A DNA stretch of 64,000 nucleotides from Paenibacillus sp. MAHUQ-63 (lineage in GTDB: Bacteria > Bacillota > Bacilli > Paenibacillales > NBRC-103111), in the NCBI RefSeq assembly GCF_028765165.1, contig NZ_JARADB010000002.1:1054001-1118000 (forward strand), read 5' to 3'. The notes under the pieces were generated by a model. That model was not told where the DNA came from. It ran no database searches and saw only the letters and a list, made by a program, of their open reading frames with translations. Below, one piece after another: positions 40,626 through 49,158 of the stretch. How positions within the stretch are numbered: the stretch's first letter is position 1; each line of letters begins with the position of its first letter. The position numbers were made by a program, and so were the translations under genes.

Positions 40626-41282
40626 TTGGAGCAGGGCGGGGTACGCCCTGTATTCGCGGTACCATTGGAAGAGCCAGACGGCAAGCGTGAAGCAGGCGCC
40701 GCTGGCCAAGTATCCGCCAATGACATCGCTGGGATAATGCACGCCCAGATAAATTCGGCTTATTCCAATCAGCAGAATCATCAGCGAGCTGAGCAGGATG
40801 ACGGCGATTCGCCCGATCCCGGAGGAGATATGCCGCCACAGCAGGAAGGCTAGCGAAGCATACAGCGCGAACGCGCCCATGGAGTGGCCGCTCGGGAAGC
40901 TGAAGCCCGCCTCCTCAACGATCCGGTGCAGATCCGGCCGCTCGCGGGCAAATGAAAGCTTGAGCAGCTGATTTAGAATGGCCGAGGCCGTTTCCACCAG
41001 AACGAAAAAAAGCAGCTCGAACCGATGATGCAGTGCAAAATAAAGAAAGGCTATTGCAGCTAGCGAAAGCGTGATGACCATCCAGGTAGAGCCGATAAAG
41101 CTGAAAAATGCCATCATCGGGGTTAACTCCGGTGACTCCAGACTTTGCACAGCTTGAATGACGGCATGGTCAAAGAACTGAAGCTGCTCGCTATGAATTT
41201 GCGAGGAAACCGCGATAAAGCAAACAAGTGCGGCCATACTCAGCAAAAGAACGAAGGTTACTTTCAATTTAGGTGCTGTCAC
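40605..41282 (-). CDS. PAP2-family membrane phosphatase
   Basis: A 225-residue integral membrane phosphatase. The phosphatase signatures are KLSFARERPD, FSFPSGHSMGAF and GISRIYLGVHYPSDVIGG, which carry the conserved Lys, Arg, His and Asp residues. About six spans are visible. Family members dephosphorylate lipid phosphates such as undecaprenyl pyrophosphate, phosphatidate or phosphatidylglycerol phosphate. The start is GTG at 41282, overlapping the stop of the upstream small gene by four bases (GTGA), so the pair is co-translated. The substrate is not specified by the sequence. Confidence 0.9.
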   Translation of the reverse strand: MTAPKLKVTFVLLLSMAALVCFIAVSSQIHSEQLQFFDHAVIQAVQSLESPELTPMMAFFSFIGSTWMVITLSLAAIAFLYFALHHRFELLFFVLVETASAILNQLLKLSFARERPDLHRIVEEAGFSFPSGHSMGAFALYASLAFLLWRHISSGIGRIAVILLSSLMILLIGISRIYLGVHYPSDVIGGYLASGACFTLAVWLFQWYREYRAYPALLQEKTSKP

Positions 41283-41578
41283 AGCTTAAACCTCTCAATC
41301 TGATCCCATTGCTGCTCCAGCTCAAGGATTTGCTTCTGTACCGGTCCGAATAGGTCATAATGGGGATAGGACGGGTTATGGTGAATGTACCGGGGATTGA
41401 GACCGTGCGATACGCACCAAGCGGTAAGCCGTTCCAAATCCGAACACCCTACCTTGGTCACCGTCCGAATGTCGCCGAAGCGGTCATCCAGCCAGTAGTG
41501 AGTTAAGAAGGCGATTTCTCCGCGCTTCACGGCTTCCTTCCAACGCATAAGTTCCTCTCTTTTTACGCCAAATGCCAT
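41279..41578 (-). CDS. Conserved small protein, possibly YneQ-like
   Basis: A 99-residue hydrophilic protein starting MAFGVKREELMRWKEAVKRG, with HYWLDDRF and KVGCSDLERL near the middle. It resembles Bacillus YneQ as I recall it, with low certainty. No catalytic motif, signal or membrane segment is seen. The start lies after a reasonable AGGACGG site. It overlaps the PAP2 gene by four bases. Function unknown. Confidence 0.75.
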   Translation of the reverse strand: MAFGVKREELMRWKEAVKRGEIAFLTHYWLDDRFGDIRTVTKVGCSDLERLTAWCVSHGLNPRYIHHNPSYPHYDLFGPVQKQILELEQQWDQIERFKL

Positions 41579-41695
41579 AATGGGATCCGTCCTGTTGTTA
41601 TTTTTACCAGATCAAGCTTAGAATAAATAAATATGTGTTATAATTTACAATATATCAAGAAGAAGCAGCATTTGTACAATTTGACGGAGGCTTAT

Positions 41696-42184
41696 ATGCT
41701 TAGTGTAGAAGAAAAGTTAGCGATTGTGGAATCATTCCCCGAGCTGCAGCGCAGAGATGTTTCGATGGGGCGCATTAATTTTCATTATGAGGCAAGTAAG
41801 TATGACAAGAAGATTGTCGTCTATCATTTACATCCGAACGGCAATGGCTTCGTGTATGCGGAACGGATGAAAGGGTATGCGACCGACCCGAAAGGGTTCG
41901 TCAACATTCGTGATTTCGGAGCCGAGGAGCTGCGCGAGATCGTTCGCCTTTCGATCCAGTCTTTATCCGGGGAGAAGCCGTCCGTTACGGATCAACCGGA
42001 AACGCTCAACAAGGTAACGGAGGAAGAACTTTGGGTAAGCAGCGAAGGACATCGGCTTGCCGTTATCTATGACGAAGAGCAGGAGCTCTGGTACGTCTAT
42101 GCCGGCGACAATCTCGACAGCGCGTTCGAAACCTACGAGGAAGTTGCAGAGTACATGGATGAGGAAGGCTTCATCAAGCAGTAA
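41696..42184 (+). CDS. Conserved hypothetical protein, 162 residues
   Basis: A soluble, acidic protein, not recognised. MGRINFHYEASKYDKKIVVY and NGNGFVYAERMKGYATDPKG are conserved-looking strand segments, and the C-terminus is strongly acidic. The ATG at 41696 has GGAGG at 7 bases, while an in-frame ATG at 41633 has none. It is followed by the hisA-like gene after 42 bases in the same direction; a link is possible but unproven. Confidence 0.72.
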   Translation: MLSVEEKLAIVESFPELQRRDVSMGRINFHYEASKYDKKIVVYHLHPNGNGFVYAERMKGYATDPKGFVNIRDFGAEELREIVRLSIQSLSGEKPSVTDQPETLNKVTEEELWVSSEGHRLAVIYDEEQELWYVYAGDNLDSAFETYEEVAEYMDEEGFIKQ

Positions 42185-42226
42185 TCATAATTCGAGTCAC
42201 ATCAAGAGGATCGTGGGGGAAGGACA

Positions 42227-42985
42227 TTGAAATTTCGGCCGTGTATTGATTTACATAATGGAAAAGTGAAACAAATTGTCGGGGAAACGCTAGGTACCGA
42301 GGGGAAAGCGGTTGTTGAGAATTTCGTATCATCGTACGGCTCCAGGCATTATGCGGAGATGTTTAAGAAAGACGAGCTGCTCGGCGGACATGTGATCATG
42401 CTTGGCGGGGGGAACGAGGATGAGGCCAAGCATGCGCTCCGCGCTTATCCGGGCGGGTTGCAAATCGGCGGGGGCATTCATGCTGACAATGCCGGGGCTT
42501 ATCTCGCAGAGGGGGCTTCCCATGTGATTGTCACCTCCTACATTTTCCGTGACGGCGAGTTGAACCGTGACCATCTGGACCGAATTGCAGCGGCTGTGGG
42601 AAAGGACAGGCTCGTCATCGACTTAAGCTGCAAAGAGAAAGACGGCAAATGGTTCGTTGCGACGAACCAATGGAAGCTGCTCAGCAATTTCGAGCTGAAT
42701 GCGGCCAATATTCGCTTCCTGGAAGCGTATTGCGATGAGTTTCTCATTCATGCCGTTGATGTAGAAGGGAAGCAGAGCGGCATCCAGCAAAGTCTCGTCC
42801 GCACGCTGGCGGAGTGGGTTACGATTCCGACGACATATGCTGGCGGAGCGAGATCTTTTGCTGATATCGAACTGTTCAAGTCGTTATCCGGGGGCAAGCT
42901 CGATATTACGATCGGCAGCGCGCTCGATATTTTCGGCGGCAAGCTCTCGTATGATGAGGTCGTAGCTTACATGAAGAAGCAATAA
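42227..42985 (+). CDS. hisA: Eukaryote-type HisA: ProFAR isomerase homologue
   Basis: A 252-residue (beta/alpha)8-barrel protein. It opens FRPCIDLHNGKVKQIVGE, with the catalytic Asp8, and has VIDLSCK with the second Asp. The later segments WKLLSNFELNAANIRFLEAY, DEFLIHAVDVEG and TYAGGARSF match what I recall of fungal and plant HIS6/HISN3 rather than the bacterial HisA. The expected reaction is isomerisation of ProFAR to PRFAR in histidine biosynthesis. The start is TTG at 42227 following GGGGGAAGG. There are no other his genes nearby, so it may act in another pathway or replace a lost hisA. Confidence 0.83.
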   Translation: MKFRPCIDLHNGKVKQIVGETLGTEGKAVVENFVSSYGSRHYAEMFKKDELLGGHVIMLGGGNEDEAKHALRAYPGGLQIGGGIHADNAGAYLAEGASHVIVTSYIFRDGELNRDHLDRIAAAVGKDRLVIDLSCKEKDGKWFVATNQWKLLSNFELNAANIRFLEAYCDEFLIHAVDVEGKQSGIQQSLVRTLAEWVTIPTTYAGGARSFADIELFKSLSGGKLDITIGSALDIFGGKLSYDEVVAYMKKQ

Positions 42986-43063
42986 TGGCAAGGTGATCGA
43001 GTAGCGGACGCTCAAGCGGAGTGCCTGCTACTTTTTTGCCTTCAAGAAGGGGAAGTGCGTACA

Positions 43064-44434
43064 ATGGCTCTCTGGCAAAAGCTTTATTACGCCGGTATGG
43101 TCTTCGCCATGCTGCTAATCGTGACAGGCGAATTGATTTGGCTGCCCGATCCGCTGCGGATTGGCGGGGTCGTATATTGGATCGATGTCATCGATGATCT
43201 GATCTATGTGCTCGCGCTCATCCCCATAATCTGGACTGTCGGCGCGGCGCTTCACTTCCGCTTGGAGACGCAATTATGGGTACGGATCAGGACGGCTGCT
43301 GTGTGCGCAGCTGGTGTGGCTAGCGCCGTTATTCTCATTGCGATACCGAAGAAATTGGAATTTTCGGCGGGAGCATTCATCCTAACATGGCTGTTGGTCT
43401 TCCTCGACCTCTGTATGTATGAGCGAAGACGCCGCAAACTGCCCGTTCGGAGTTTGTCCGCGTTTGCCGTAACGGTCGGTTTGCTGCTCGTCATGTTCTG
43501 GCCCACGAAGTATTTGGTGACGTACCCCGGATTAACCTTGAACATGAACCGTTATGCGCAAGTGAGCGAAGGAGCGGTGCATGGGGACATATCCGGCGTA
43601 CTCGTGTTCGAGCGGCCCGCTTTTCCCATCGATTGGCTGTATGCGAAGCTGTTCGCCAAGTATTCGTTCGAGGTCGAGAATCTGGGGATGACACTTGGCG
43701 AATACAATCAAGAGGTGCGTACGATGAAGGCTGATGCGAATGCTGCCGGAAGCGCCGTTGCCCTGCAAAGGGTCGGCAAAGGGAAGGGGATAACGACGAG
43801 CGGCGTCAGAATTACCGCGATCCTGAAGGATAGCCCGGCTGCCGGCTATTTCCGGCTTGGAGATGTGATTCAGCGAATGAATGGGCAGCGCATCACGATG
43901 ATAACGGAACTCACCGAGCGCATGAAGGCTGCGAAGCCCGGCGATGTCGTAGCCGTCACGGTGCTGCGGGATGGCAAGCCTGTCAGCGTCCAAGCAGCGA
44001 CGCGAGCGAATCCGGATGACGCAAGCCGGGCGGCCTTCGGTATTCAGGTTGCCAATGAGATGAGCTATGATATTCCGCTGCCCGTCAGCTATCACAATTA
44101 CTTGCTTCATGAAGGCGGTCCTTCTCACGGCGCAATGCTGGCATTAACATTAATCGATCAGCTCACACCGTGCGGAGTGACTTATGGTAACCACGTAGCC
44201 GGCACGGGGACGATGGAAGCGAACGGAATCATCGGCGCGGTCGGCGGGCTTGAGCAGAAAGCATATACGATCAGCAGAACGAATGCCGACGTATTCTTCG
44301 TCCCGGCGGACAACGAGGCTGAAGCGAGGAAAGGTGCGCCGAATCTGCTGATCGTTCCCGTACGCACGCTGGACGATATGCTGAATTGGCTTCAAGACCA
44401 CCCGAAGCCAAGCTATACGCAGGGCTGCTCTTAG
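43064..44434 (+). CDS. Membrane-anchored PDZ / Lon-type serine protease
   Basis: A 456-residue protein of the YlbL/SepM type. About four membrane spans precede a PDZ domain (about 225-310) with TAILKDSPAAGYFRLGDVIQ, then a Lon-like peptidase domain (about 345-440). The catalytic serine is in GGPSHGAMLALTLID and the Lys in VGGLEQKAYTI, a Ser-Lys dyad. The ATG at 43064 has AAGGGGA 10 bases upstream, while an in-frame GTG at 43055 is too close. The protease probably cleaves peptides or membrane proteins outside the cytoplasm. It overlaps the convergent hydrolase gene by four bases. Confidence 0.86.
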   Translation: MALWQKLYYAGMVFAMLLIVTGELIWLPDPLRIGGVVYWIDVIDDLIYVLALIPIIWTVGAALHFRLETQLWVRIRTAAVCAAGVASAVILIAIPKKLEFSAGAFILTWLLVFLDLCMYERRRRKLPVRSLSAFAVTVGLLLVMFWPTKYLVTYPGLTLNMNRYAQVSEGAVHGDISGVLVFERPAFPIDWLYAKLFAKYSFEVENLGMTLGEYNQEVRTMKADANAAGSAVALQRVGKGKGITTSGVRITAILKDSPAAGYFRLGDVIQRMNGQRITMITELTERMKAAKPGDVVAVTVLRDGKPVSVQAATRANPDDASRAAFGIQVANEMSYDIPLPVSYHNYLLHEGGPSHGAMLALTLIDQLTPCGVTYGNHVAGTGTMEANGIIGAVGGLEQKAYTISRTNADVFFVPADNEAEARKGAPNLLIVPVRTLDDMLNWLQDHPKPSYTQGCS

Positions 44435-45318
44435 TCTCTGGCAGCCTCGTACAGTTTGCGGGCTATGCGCTGCGGCTCGAATTGAATGGTTGTCATATGG
44501 TCGCCAGGCGTTTGGATGAGGCGAAACAAACCCAGCCGGCTTGACATATGGGGATGCCACCCATAGTCGGGATGGCCCATCGGAATCGCGGTATCTTCCG
44601 TCAGGTATACATAGCTTCTAGGAACCGTGAGGCTGTAAAATTTTTTCAAATCGAGCTTCTCGAAAGAAGGACCGGCCGGTTCAGGCGTTATTTTATTATA
44701 CAGGGATTGGACTTGCGCTAGGCTGCCCAAATTCGAGAACTGCTCGCGGTAGACAGGGAATGGCAGCATGATGGTGTCGTCCTTCGAGCTTTGTCGCAGC
44801 TTCTCGAACATAGCCAGCATAGGGGCCGGAAATTCATCGGCAAGCCGTTCACCGTCTTTCAGGACGAAGGCATTGATAAAGACAAGGCGTCTCAAGCGAT
44901 CGGGAACAAGCTCCGCTGCTTTCTGCACTAATGAACCGCCGAAGCTGTGCCCGACGAGAATGATGTTGTTGAGATTGCGGGACCGAATATAATCGGCTAT
45001 CGATTTGGACATCATGGCATGGGTAACAGCCTTGTTAGGGTCAGCCCCGTGTCCCGGATATTCGGGGACGTAGACGGTATGGCCTTTTTTGCGCAGTTCC
45101 GCGGCCACGCCGGCCCAGAAGGAAGCATCCGCCCACGAGCCGTGTATAAGGACGAAGGTCAGCGGCTGCTCCCTCTCGCGGTACTCCTGCCCGTCCTCCT
45201 GTTCTGAGGGAGCAGGCTGCGCGAATGGCCAGCCCTCCTGGGGGAACGGGAACTGAGGCGTATAAGGAACCGGCCAATACAGGGGAGGGTATGGGCGATT
45301 ATCGAAATAGGGATTCAT
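44431..45318 (-). CDS. Alpha/beta hydrolase with proline-rich N-terminus (esterase/MES-like)
   Basis: A 295-residue hydrolase. The first 50 residues are proline- and aromatic-rich (NRPYPPLYWPVPYTPQFPFP). The core has FVLIHGSWADASFWAGVAAE, the nucleophile elbow VGHSFGGSLVQKAAEL with the serine near 124, and HPDYGWHPHMSSR late in the chain. This resembles plant-type methyl esterases and bacterial EstC-like proteins. No signal peptide is seen. The proline-rich tail might bind a surface or partner. The start ATG at 45318 has AAAGGAAG upstream. Substrate unknown. Confidence 0.82.
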   Translation of the reverse strand: MNPYFDNRPYPPLYWPVPYTPQFPFPQEGWPFAQPAPSEQEDGQEYREREQPLTFVLIHGSWADASFWAGVAAELRKKGHTVYVPEYPGHGADPNKAVTHAMMSKSIADYIRSRNLNNIILVGHSFGGSLVQKAAELVPDRLRRLVFINAFVLKDGERLADEFPAPMLAMFEKLRQSSKDDTIMLPFPVYREQFSNLGSLAQVQSLYNKITPEPAGPSFEKLDLKKFYSLTVPRSYVYLTEDTAIPMGHPDYGWHPHMSSRLGLFRLIQTPGDHMTTIQFEPQRIARKLYEAARD

Positions 45319-45474
45319 CGTGTACTTCCTTTCAAGAGGTAAGATGTAATACTATATGCCCAGAATGGCCGGTTGCCCATGGAAAAGAAAGAAAGCTGTC
45401 CCTGATAGGGAGCTGGTCTTAGATATAAGGGAAATTTTTGATTGACCAATCAATAATGTAAGGACGGATAGAGA

Positions 45475-47016
45475 ATGCCATCAATCGATACGAAACTTTA
45501 TCGTTTCAGCGAGTCGCCGATCTGGGAGCTCCAGAGAGCCTATTACGAAGAGCAAGGCATTCAGGCATGGCAGCAGCATGAGGTTCCGCAATATATTACG
45601 AGCAATCCTGTGATCGCTGCCGTCTATGCGGAAATGATTTATGGCTTCCTGCAGGACCGCTCCTGCCTAGGCTGTGTGTCCGAGCCGGTTACGATTGTCG
45701 AGCTGGGCGCCGGATCCGGCTTGCTAGCTTATCATATTCTCCATGAGCTATGCGCGATGATGGACTATGCGGGGGTTGAGCTGCCATCATTTCGCTATGT
45801 GATGACCGATTTGGCTGAAGCGAACACGGCGTATTGGCGGCAGCACCCCAGCTTGCAGCCGTATGTGCGGAGAGGCATTTTGGACTTTGCCCGGTTTGAT
45901 GCGGAGCAGGATGCAGAGCTGCATCTGCTGGAATCGGGAATGGCCATTCGGCACGGGGACTTGAAGCAGCCCTTGGTCGTCATTGCGAACTATTTCTTCG
46001 ATAGTATTCCGCAAGAGTTGATCTACGTTGAGAACAATCACATGTATGATTGCATGGTATCTCTGTCGCTCTCCGAGGAGACGGAGGAACCGATAGGCTC
46101 TGAACTGCTCAGTCGGATTGTGCCGACATTTCAGTACCGCTTGGCGGACGAGATGCGGCACAAGGATCATCCGTACCATCCGATCATGGAGCTGTACGCG
46201 AGCCAGCTGGAGGATTCCCATATTCTTTTTCCAACGGTCGGTTTGCAATGTCTGGAACGTCTGCACCGTCTATCCGCCGAAGGCGCCGTAATCTTGACGG
46301 GGGACAAGGGCGAGCATACCTTGGAAAGCTGGGCGTACAACGATCCTCCGGAGCTCATTCATCACGGAAGCTTTTCTTTGACGGCCAACTACCATGCCAT
46401 TCGGTTTCATTTGGAGCAAAGCGGGGCTTTATGTTTATTTACGTCCCATCCTTATCACCATTTGAACGTTGGCTGCCTGCTGCATGTCGCAGAGCCGCAT
46501 ATGTACGGGAACACCAAACTTGCGTTCAGAAGGTTCGTAGAACGATATGGGCCCGACGATTACATCACGATCAAAGAATGGTTGGACGGTTATTTGGAGC
46601 AGCTCCAAATCCCGCAGTTTCTCGCTTTCTGGCGGTTAACCGGCTATGATGCGCAGTTCTTCATGCAATGTGCGGAACACATCGCCGAGCAGCTGCTTCC
46701 GGGAGAGGAGTGGCGGTGGGAGTCGCTGTCCCAAGGCATTACCTGCATGTGGAACGGCTACTATCCGCTTACAAGCAGGCATGAGCTGGCGCTGGCCAGC
46801 GCATCGCTGCTGTACCGGATGGATAAATACCGGGAAGCGCTTGATTATTTCGAACAGACGGATGAAGCATACGACACGAATGCCGAAGTGCAGTATGAGA
46901 TGGCGATCTGCTATTACGAGATTGGCGAGCTTGAGGCTGCACGGCACCACGCAGACAGAACGGTCGCATTAGCGTCAGGTCATCAAGGCGCCCTGTCGCT
47001 CTTAGAGCTGATGTGA
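45475..47016 (+). CDS. MidA/NDUFAF7-like SAM-dependent methyltransferase with TPR tail
   Basis: A 513-residue protein. The first 400 residues carry the COG1565-type (MidA/NDUFAF7) methyltransferase with IVELGAGSGLLAYHILHE near residue 75, YVMTDLAEANTAYW, and VVIANYFFDSIPQELIYVE. The C-terminal segment (about 420-505) has helix pairs such as LLYRMDKYREALDYFEQTDE and YEMAICYYEIGELEAARHHA, typical of TPR repeats. It could methylate a protein bound by the TPR. A TPR tail on MidA is uncommon in my experience. It starts with ATG after GAGAATGCC, and converges with the TerC-like gene, overlapping by 15 bases. Confidence 0.78.
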   Translation: MPSIDTKLYRFSESPIWELQRAYYEEQGIQAWQQHEVPQYITSNPVIAAVYAEMIYGFLQDRSCLGCVSEPVTIVELGAGSGLLAYHILHELCAMMDYAGVELPSFRYVMTDLAEANTAYWRQHPSLQPYVRRGILDFARFDAEQDAELHLLESGMAIRHGDLKQPLVVIANYFFDSIPQELIYVENNHMYDCMVSLSLSEETEEPIGSELLSRIVPTFQYRLADEMRHKDHPYHPIMELYASQLEDSHILFPTVGLQCLERLHRLSAEGAVILTGDKGEHTLESWAYNDPPELIHHGSFSLTANYHAIRFHLEQSGALCLFTSHPYHHLNVGCLLHVAEPHMYGNTKLAFRRFVERYGPDDYITIKEWLDGYLEQLQIPQFLAFWRLTGYDAQFFMQCAEHIAEQLLPGEEWRWESLSQGITCMWNGYYPLTSRHELALASASLLYRMDKYREALDYFEQTDEAYDTNAEVQYEMAICYYEIGELEAARHHADRTVALASGHQGALSLLELM

Positions 47017-47631
47017 CCTGCTGCGCCAGAAGTTGAACCAGCCGACACCGCAGATGAGACACATGACGAGAATGCCCATGAGGTCGAACCATTCTTCCTG
47101 GAGCAGCTGCAGGATGCCTGGTTCCTTTTTGATTTGCAGCACGGCAAGCTGGGCGAGCAAACCGGCAATGGCAATTTCCAGCCAAGGCATTTTGCTGAGA
47201 AACTCTTCCATTTTGTACGAGAAGAAAAAGAGCAGAAATAAGGCCGGCAGTACGCCGGTCGCGATGAAGACCACATTCCCCGACAATCTGGCGGAGAGCA
47301 GAATGCTGTCGATCCCCATCACCAAATCGAGAGCGGCAATGCTGGTGAAGATCCAAAGGAGGGAGAAATGTCTCCTCATTTCTTTCTTCGGCATGACCAT
47401 GCGGACGGCAAAGGCAAACATGATGATCGCTGTCGCAATATTGATGTACGGCACTTTGGACCAGGATTGGACGCATGCGATATAAACAATGCGGAGTACG
47501 CATAAAAGTACGAGCAGATAGACCCTGAATTTACTTCGTACGCTGAACCGGTTTAAGGAATTTTGAATCATAATGGCGTTATCGACGTTGGTTAACAAAT
47601 TGTAGATAAATATAATGAACCAATTTTGCAT
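47002..47631 (-). CDS. TerC-family-like integral membrane protein
   Basis: A 209-residue protein with about seven spans. NLLTNVDNAIMIQNSL and ALDLVMGIDSILLSARLSG recall the TerC/YjbE family signature NDN..I and D.V.GIDS. TerC proteins are linked to Mn2+ export or efflux of related metals. The charged Asp residues in spans 1 and 4 are kept. The ATG at 47631 follows AGGAAAGGAAAC. It overlaps the MidA-like gene at its 3' end by 15 bases in the opposite direction. Confidence 0.72.
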   Translation of the reverse strand: MQNWFIIFIYNLLTNVDNAIMIQNSLNRFSVRSKFRVYLLVLLCVLRIVYIACVQSWSKVPYINIATAIIMFAFAVRMVMPKKEMRRHFSLLWIFTSIAALDLVMGIDSILLSARLSGNVVFIATGVLPALFLLFFFSYKMEEFLSKMPWLEIAIAGLLAQLAVLQIKKEPGILQLLQEEWFDLMGILVMCLICGVGWFNFWRSRSHQL

Positions 47632-47855
47632 CGAACGTTTCCTTTCCTCATGGCATAGGCCAGTCCGTACAGCTAAGTTCATTATATGAACCCATTTACC
47701 AAATTAAGCCATATCCTTTGCAGATAGGCAGGGTGAATCGATGAACCTAATTTTGATGGATTCGCTTGCCGCCTTTGCAACATTATTGAGCTGTCCTGCG
47801 TTAGGAAGAGTAACCATGAAATCAACCGTTCAAAATGCAAAGGAGAGATTGAAAC

Positions 47856-48758
47856 ATGAAGAAATTAGCTGCATTGACGTTAACGTCCCTCTTGGTCAGC
47901 GCCTTGACGATCAGCCCGGCATTCGCCTTTACGGATCTGGAGGAAGGCCAGTCTGAGGCGGTGCTGGCACTGAAAGACCGCGGAGTCGTAAGCGGTATTG
48001 ATAACGAGCATTACGTGCCGAGAGGCAAAATCAGCTACGCTCAGAGCGTGCAAATGATTGTGAATGGCTTGAAACTGAACATGGATACGATTCGTTTCAT
48101 CAAAGAGCCGCTGGCTTCGGACACGTACACGAATATCCCGAATGATGCCTGGTATGCGAATGCTTTCATAATCGCCCATTACAACGGGTTGGAGATTCCT
48201 AAGGATGTAAACCCGAATGCGGCGATTACGCGCGAGCAATTCGGTGATTTGTTAGTGCGTGCAATGGAAACGAAAGGCAACTTCCCGCTTATCAAAATGT
48301 ATATTATGATCAAAGATGAAGATCAGATCAATATCAATTATCAAGGCGCTTTGCAACGCTTATTGCTGTACAAAATTACCCAGCTTGATAAGGATGGCAA
48401 CTTCAATCCGAAAACTGAATTAACGCGCGGAGAGGCGGCCGGTTGGGTGTATCAAGCGATTCGCTTCGTAGAAGCCCATGCGCAGAACGAGGCGCCGGCC
48501 GCGAACGTAACCGTGAATGTGGAGAAAGTAAACGAGGAAGTCAACAAAGTGACACTGTCCAAAGAGATGCCGCATCCCGGATACGGACTCACGATTACGG
48601 GAATCGAATTCCAAGGAAACGGGCAGGCGGTTGTGCACTATACCGTACAGCAGCCGAACCCCGATATGATGTATCCGCAGGTCATCACAGAAGCGAAAGC
48701 GGAAACTTTCGTCTCCTCCAAATATCAAGTCATAGCCGAGCCGGCGATTGCCAAGTAA
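47856..48758 (+). CDS. S-layer homology (SLH) domain protein, secreted
   Basis: A 300-residue secreted protein. The signal peptide ends near residue 24 (SPAFAF). Three SLH motifs follow: FTDLEEGQSEAVLALKDRGV near 25-75, FTNIPNDAWYANAFIIAHYN as YTNIPNDAWYA near 90-130, and a third near 165-205 ending LTRGEAAGWVYQAIRF. The C-terminal part (about 240-300) has the GLTITGIEFQGNGQAVVHYT beta-strand pattern of a protease-inhibitor-like domain (PrcB). SLH domains bind pyruvylated wall polysaccharide, so it is probably attached to the surface. AAAGGAG precedes the ATG. A terminator follows. Confidence 0.86.
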   Translation: MKKLAALTLTSLLVSALTISPAFAFTDLEEGQSEAVLALKDRGVVSGIDNEHYVPRGKISYAQSVQMIVNGLKLNMDTIRFIKEPLASDTYTNIPNDAWYANAFIIAHYNGLEIPKDVNPNAAITREQFGDLLVRAMETKGNFPLIKMYIMIKDEDQININYQGALQRLLLYKITQLDKDGNFNPKTELTRGEAAGWVYQAIRFVEAHAQNEAPAANVTVNVEKVNEEVNKVTLSKEMPHPGYGLTITGIEFQGNGQAVVHYTVQQPNPDMMYPQVITEAKAETFVSSKYQVIAEPAIAK

Positions 48759-48763
48759 GTAGA

Positions 48764-48801
48764 ACGTGCCCTGCCTTGAAGAAGGCGGCGGCACGTTTTT
48801 T
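48764..48801 (+). terminator. Terminator after the SLH gene
   Basis: ACGTGCCCTGCC and GGCGGCGGCACGT form a near-perfect stem followed by TTTTTTG. Confidence 0.85.
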
Positions 48802-48889
48802 GTGTCCTTGCAGCCTGTCATTTGAACATGTCCGATACGCAATCTCTCACATAGCATATAGCATCCTATTTTCATAGGAGGTGAGAGAA

Positions 48890-49060
48890 TTGAAATTGAA
48901 CTACTACACATTATCACTAGGATTGCTTGGAGCAGCCAAACTGATCTTAGACGCGTATGGGGTGAACATCATTGAAGATGATGACATAAATGCAATTGCC
49001 AACGGAGTTGCCGCGCTGCTTTCGGTCGTGGGGATTTATACAAACCATCAAAAATCCTAA
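48890..49060 (+). CDS. Small holin-like membrane protein, 56 residues
   Basis: A TTG start follows ATAGGAGGTGAGAGAA, one of the strongest ribosome sites in the window. The 56-residue product begins MKLNYYTLSLGLLGAAKLIL and has two hydrophobic segments separated by IIEDDDIN, the second ending AALLSVVGIYTNHQKS. This fits the short phage-holin pattern (phi LC3-type), a hydrophobic helix, an acidic turn and a second helix. It may be a stray holin or a related chromosomal small membrane protein; no other phage genes are near. A 13-bp perfect hairpin follows. Confidence 0.65.
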   Translation: MKLNYYTLSLGLLGAAKLILDAYGVNIIEDDDINAIANGVAALLSVVGIYTNHQKS

Positions 49061-49080
49061 AGCTCTCGACAAGTTCGTGA

Positions 49081-49112
49081 ATAAATCCCCTCTGGCGGCA
49101 GAGGGGATTTAT
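49081..49112 (+). terminator. Perfect hairpin after the holin-like gene
   Basis: ATAAATCCCCTCT (49081-49093) and AGAGGGGATTTAT (49100-49112) are perfectly complementary over 13 bp with a six-base loop. The T tail is poor (ATTTATACG), so it may be a terminator or a different RNA structure. Confidence 0.6.
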
Positions 49113-49158
49113 ACGTTGGGGCATACTATGCCAAAGGATGCCTTTGGAGGGATGCCGT

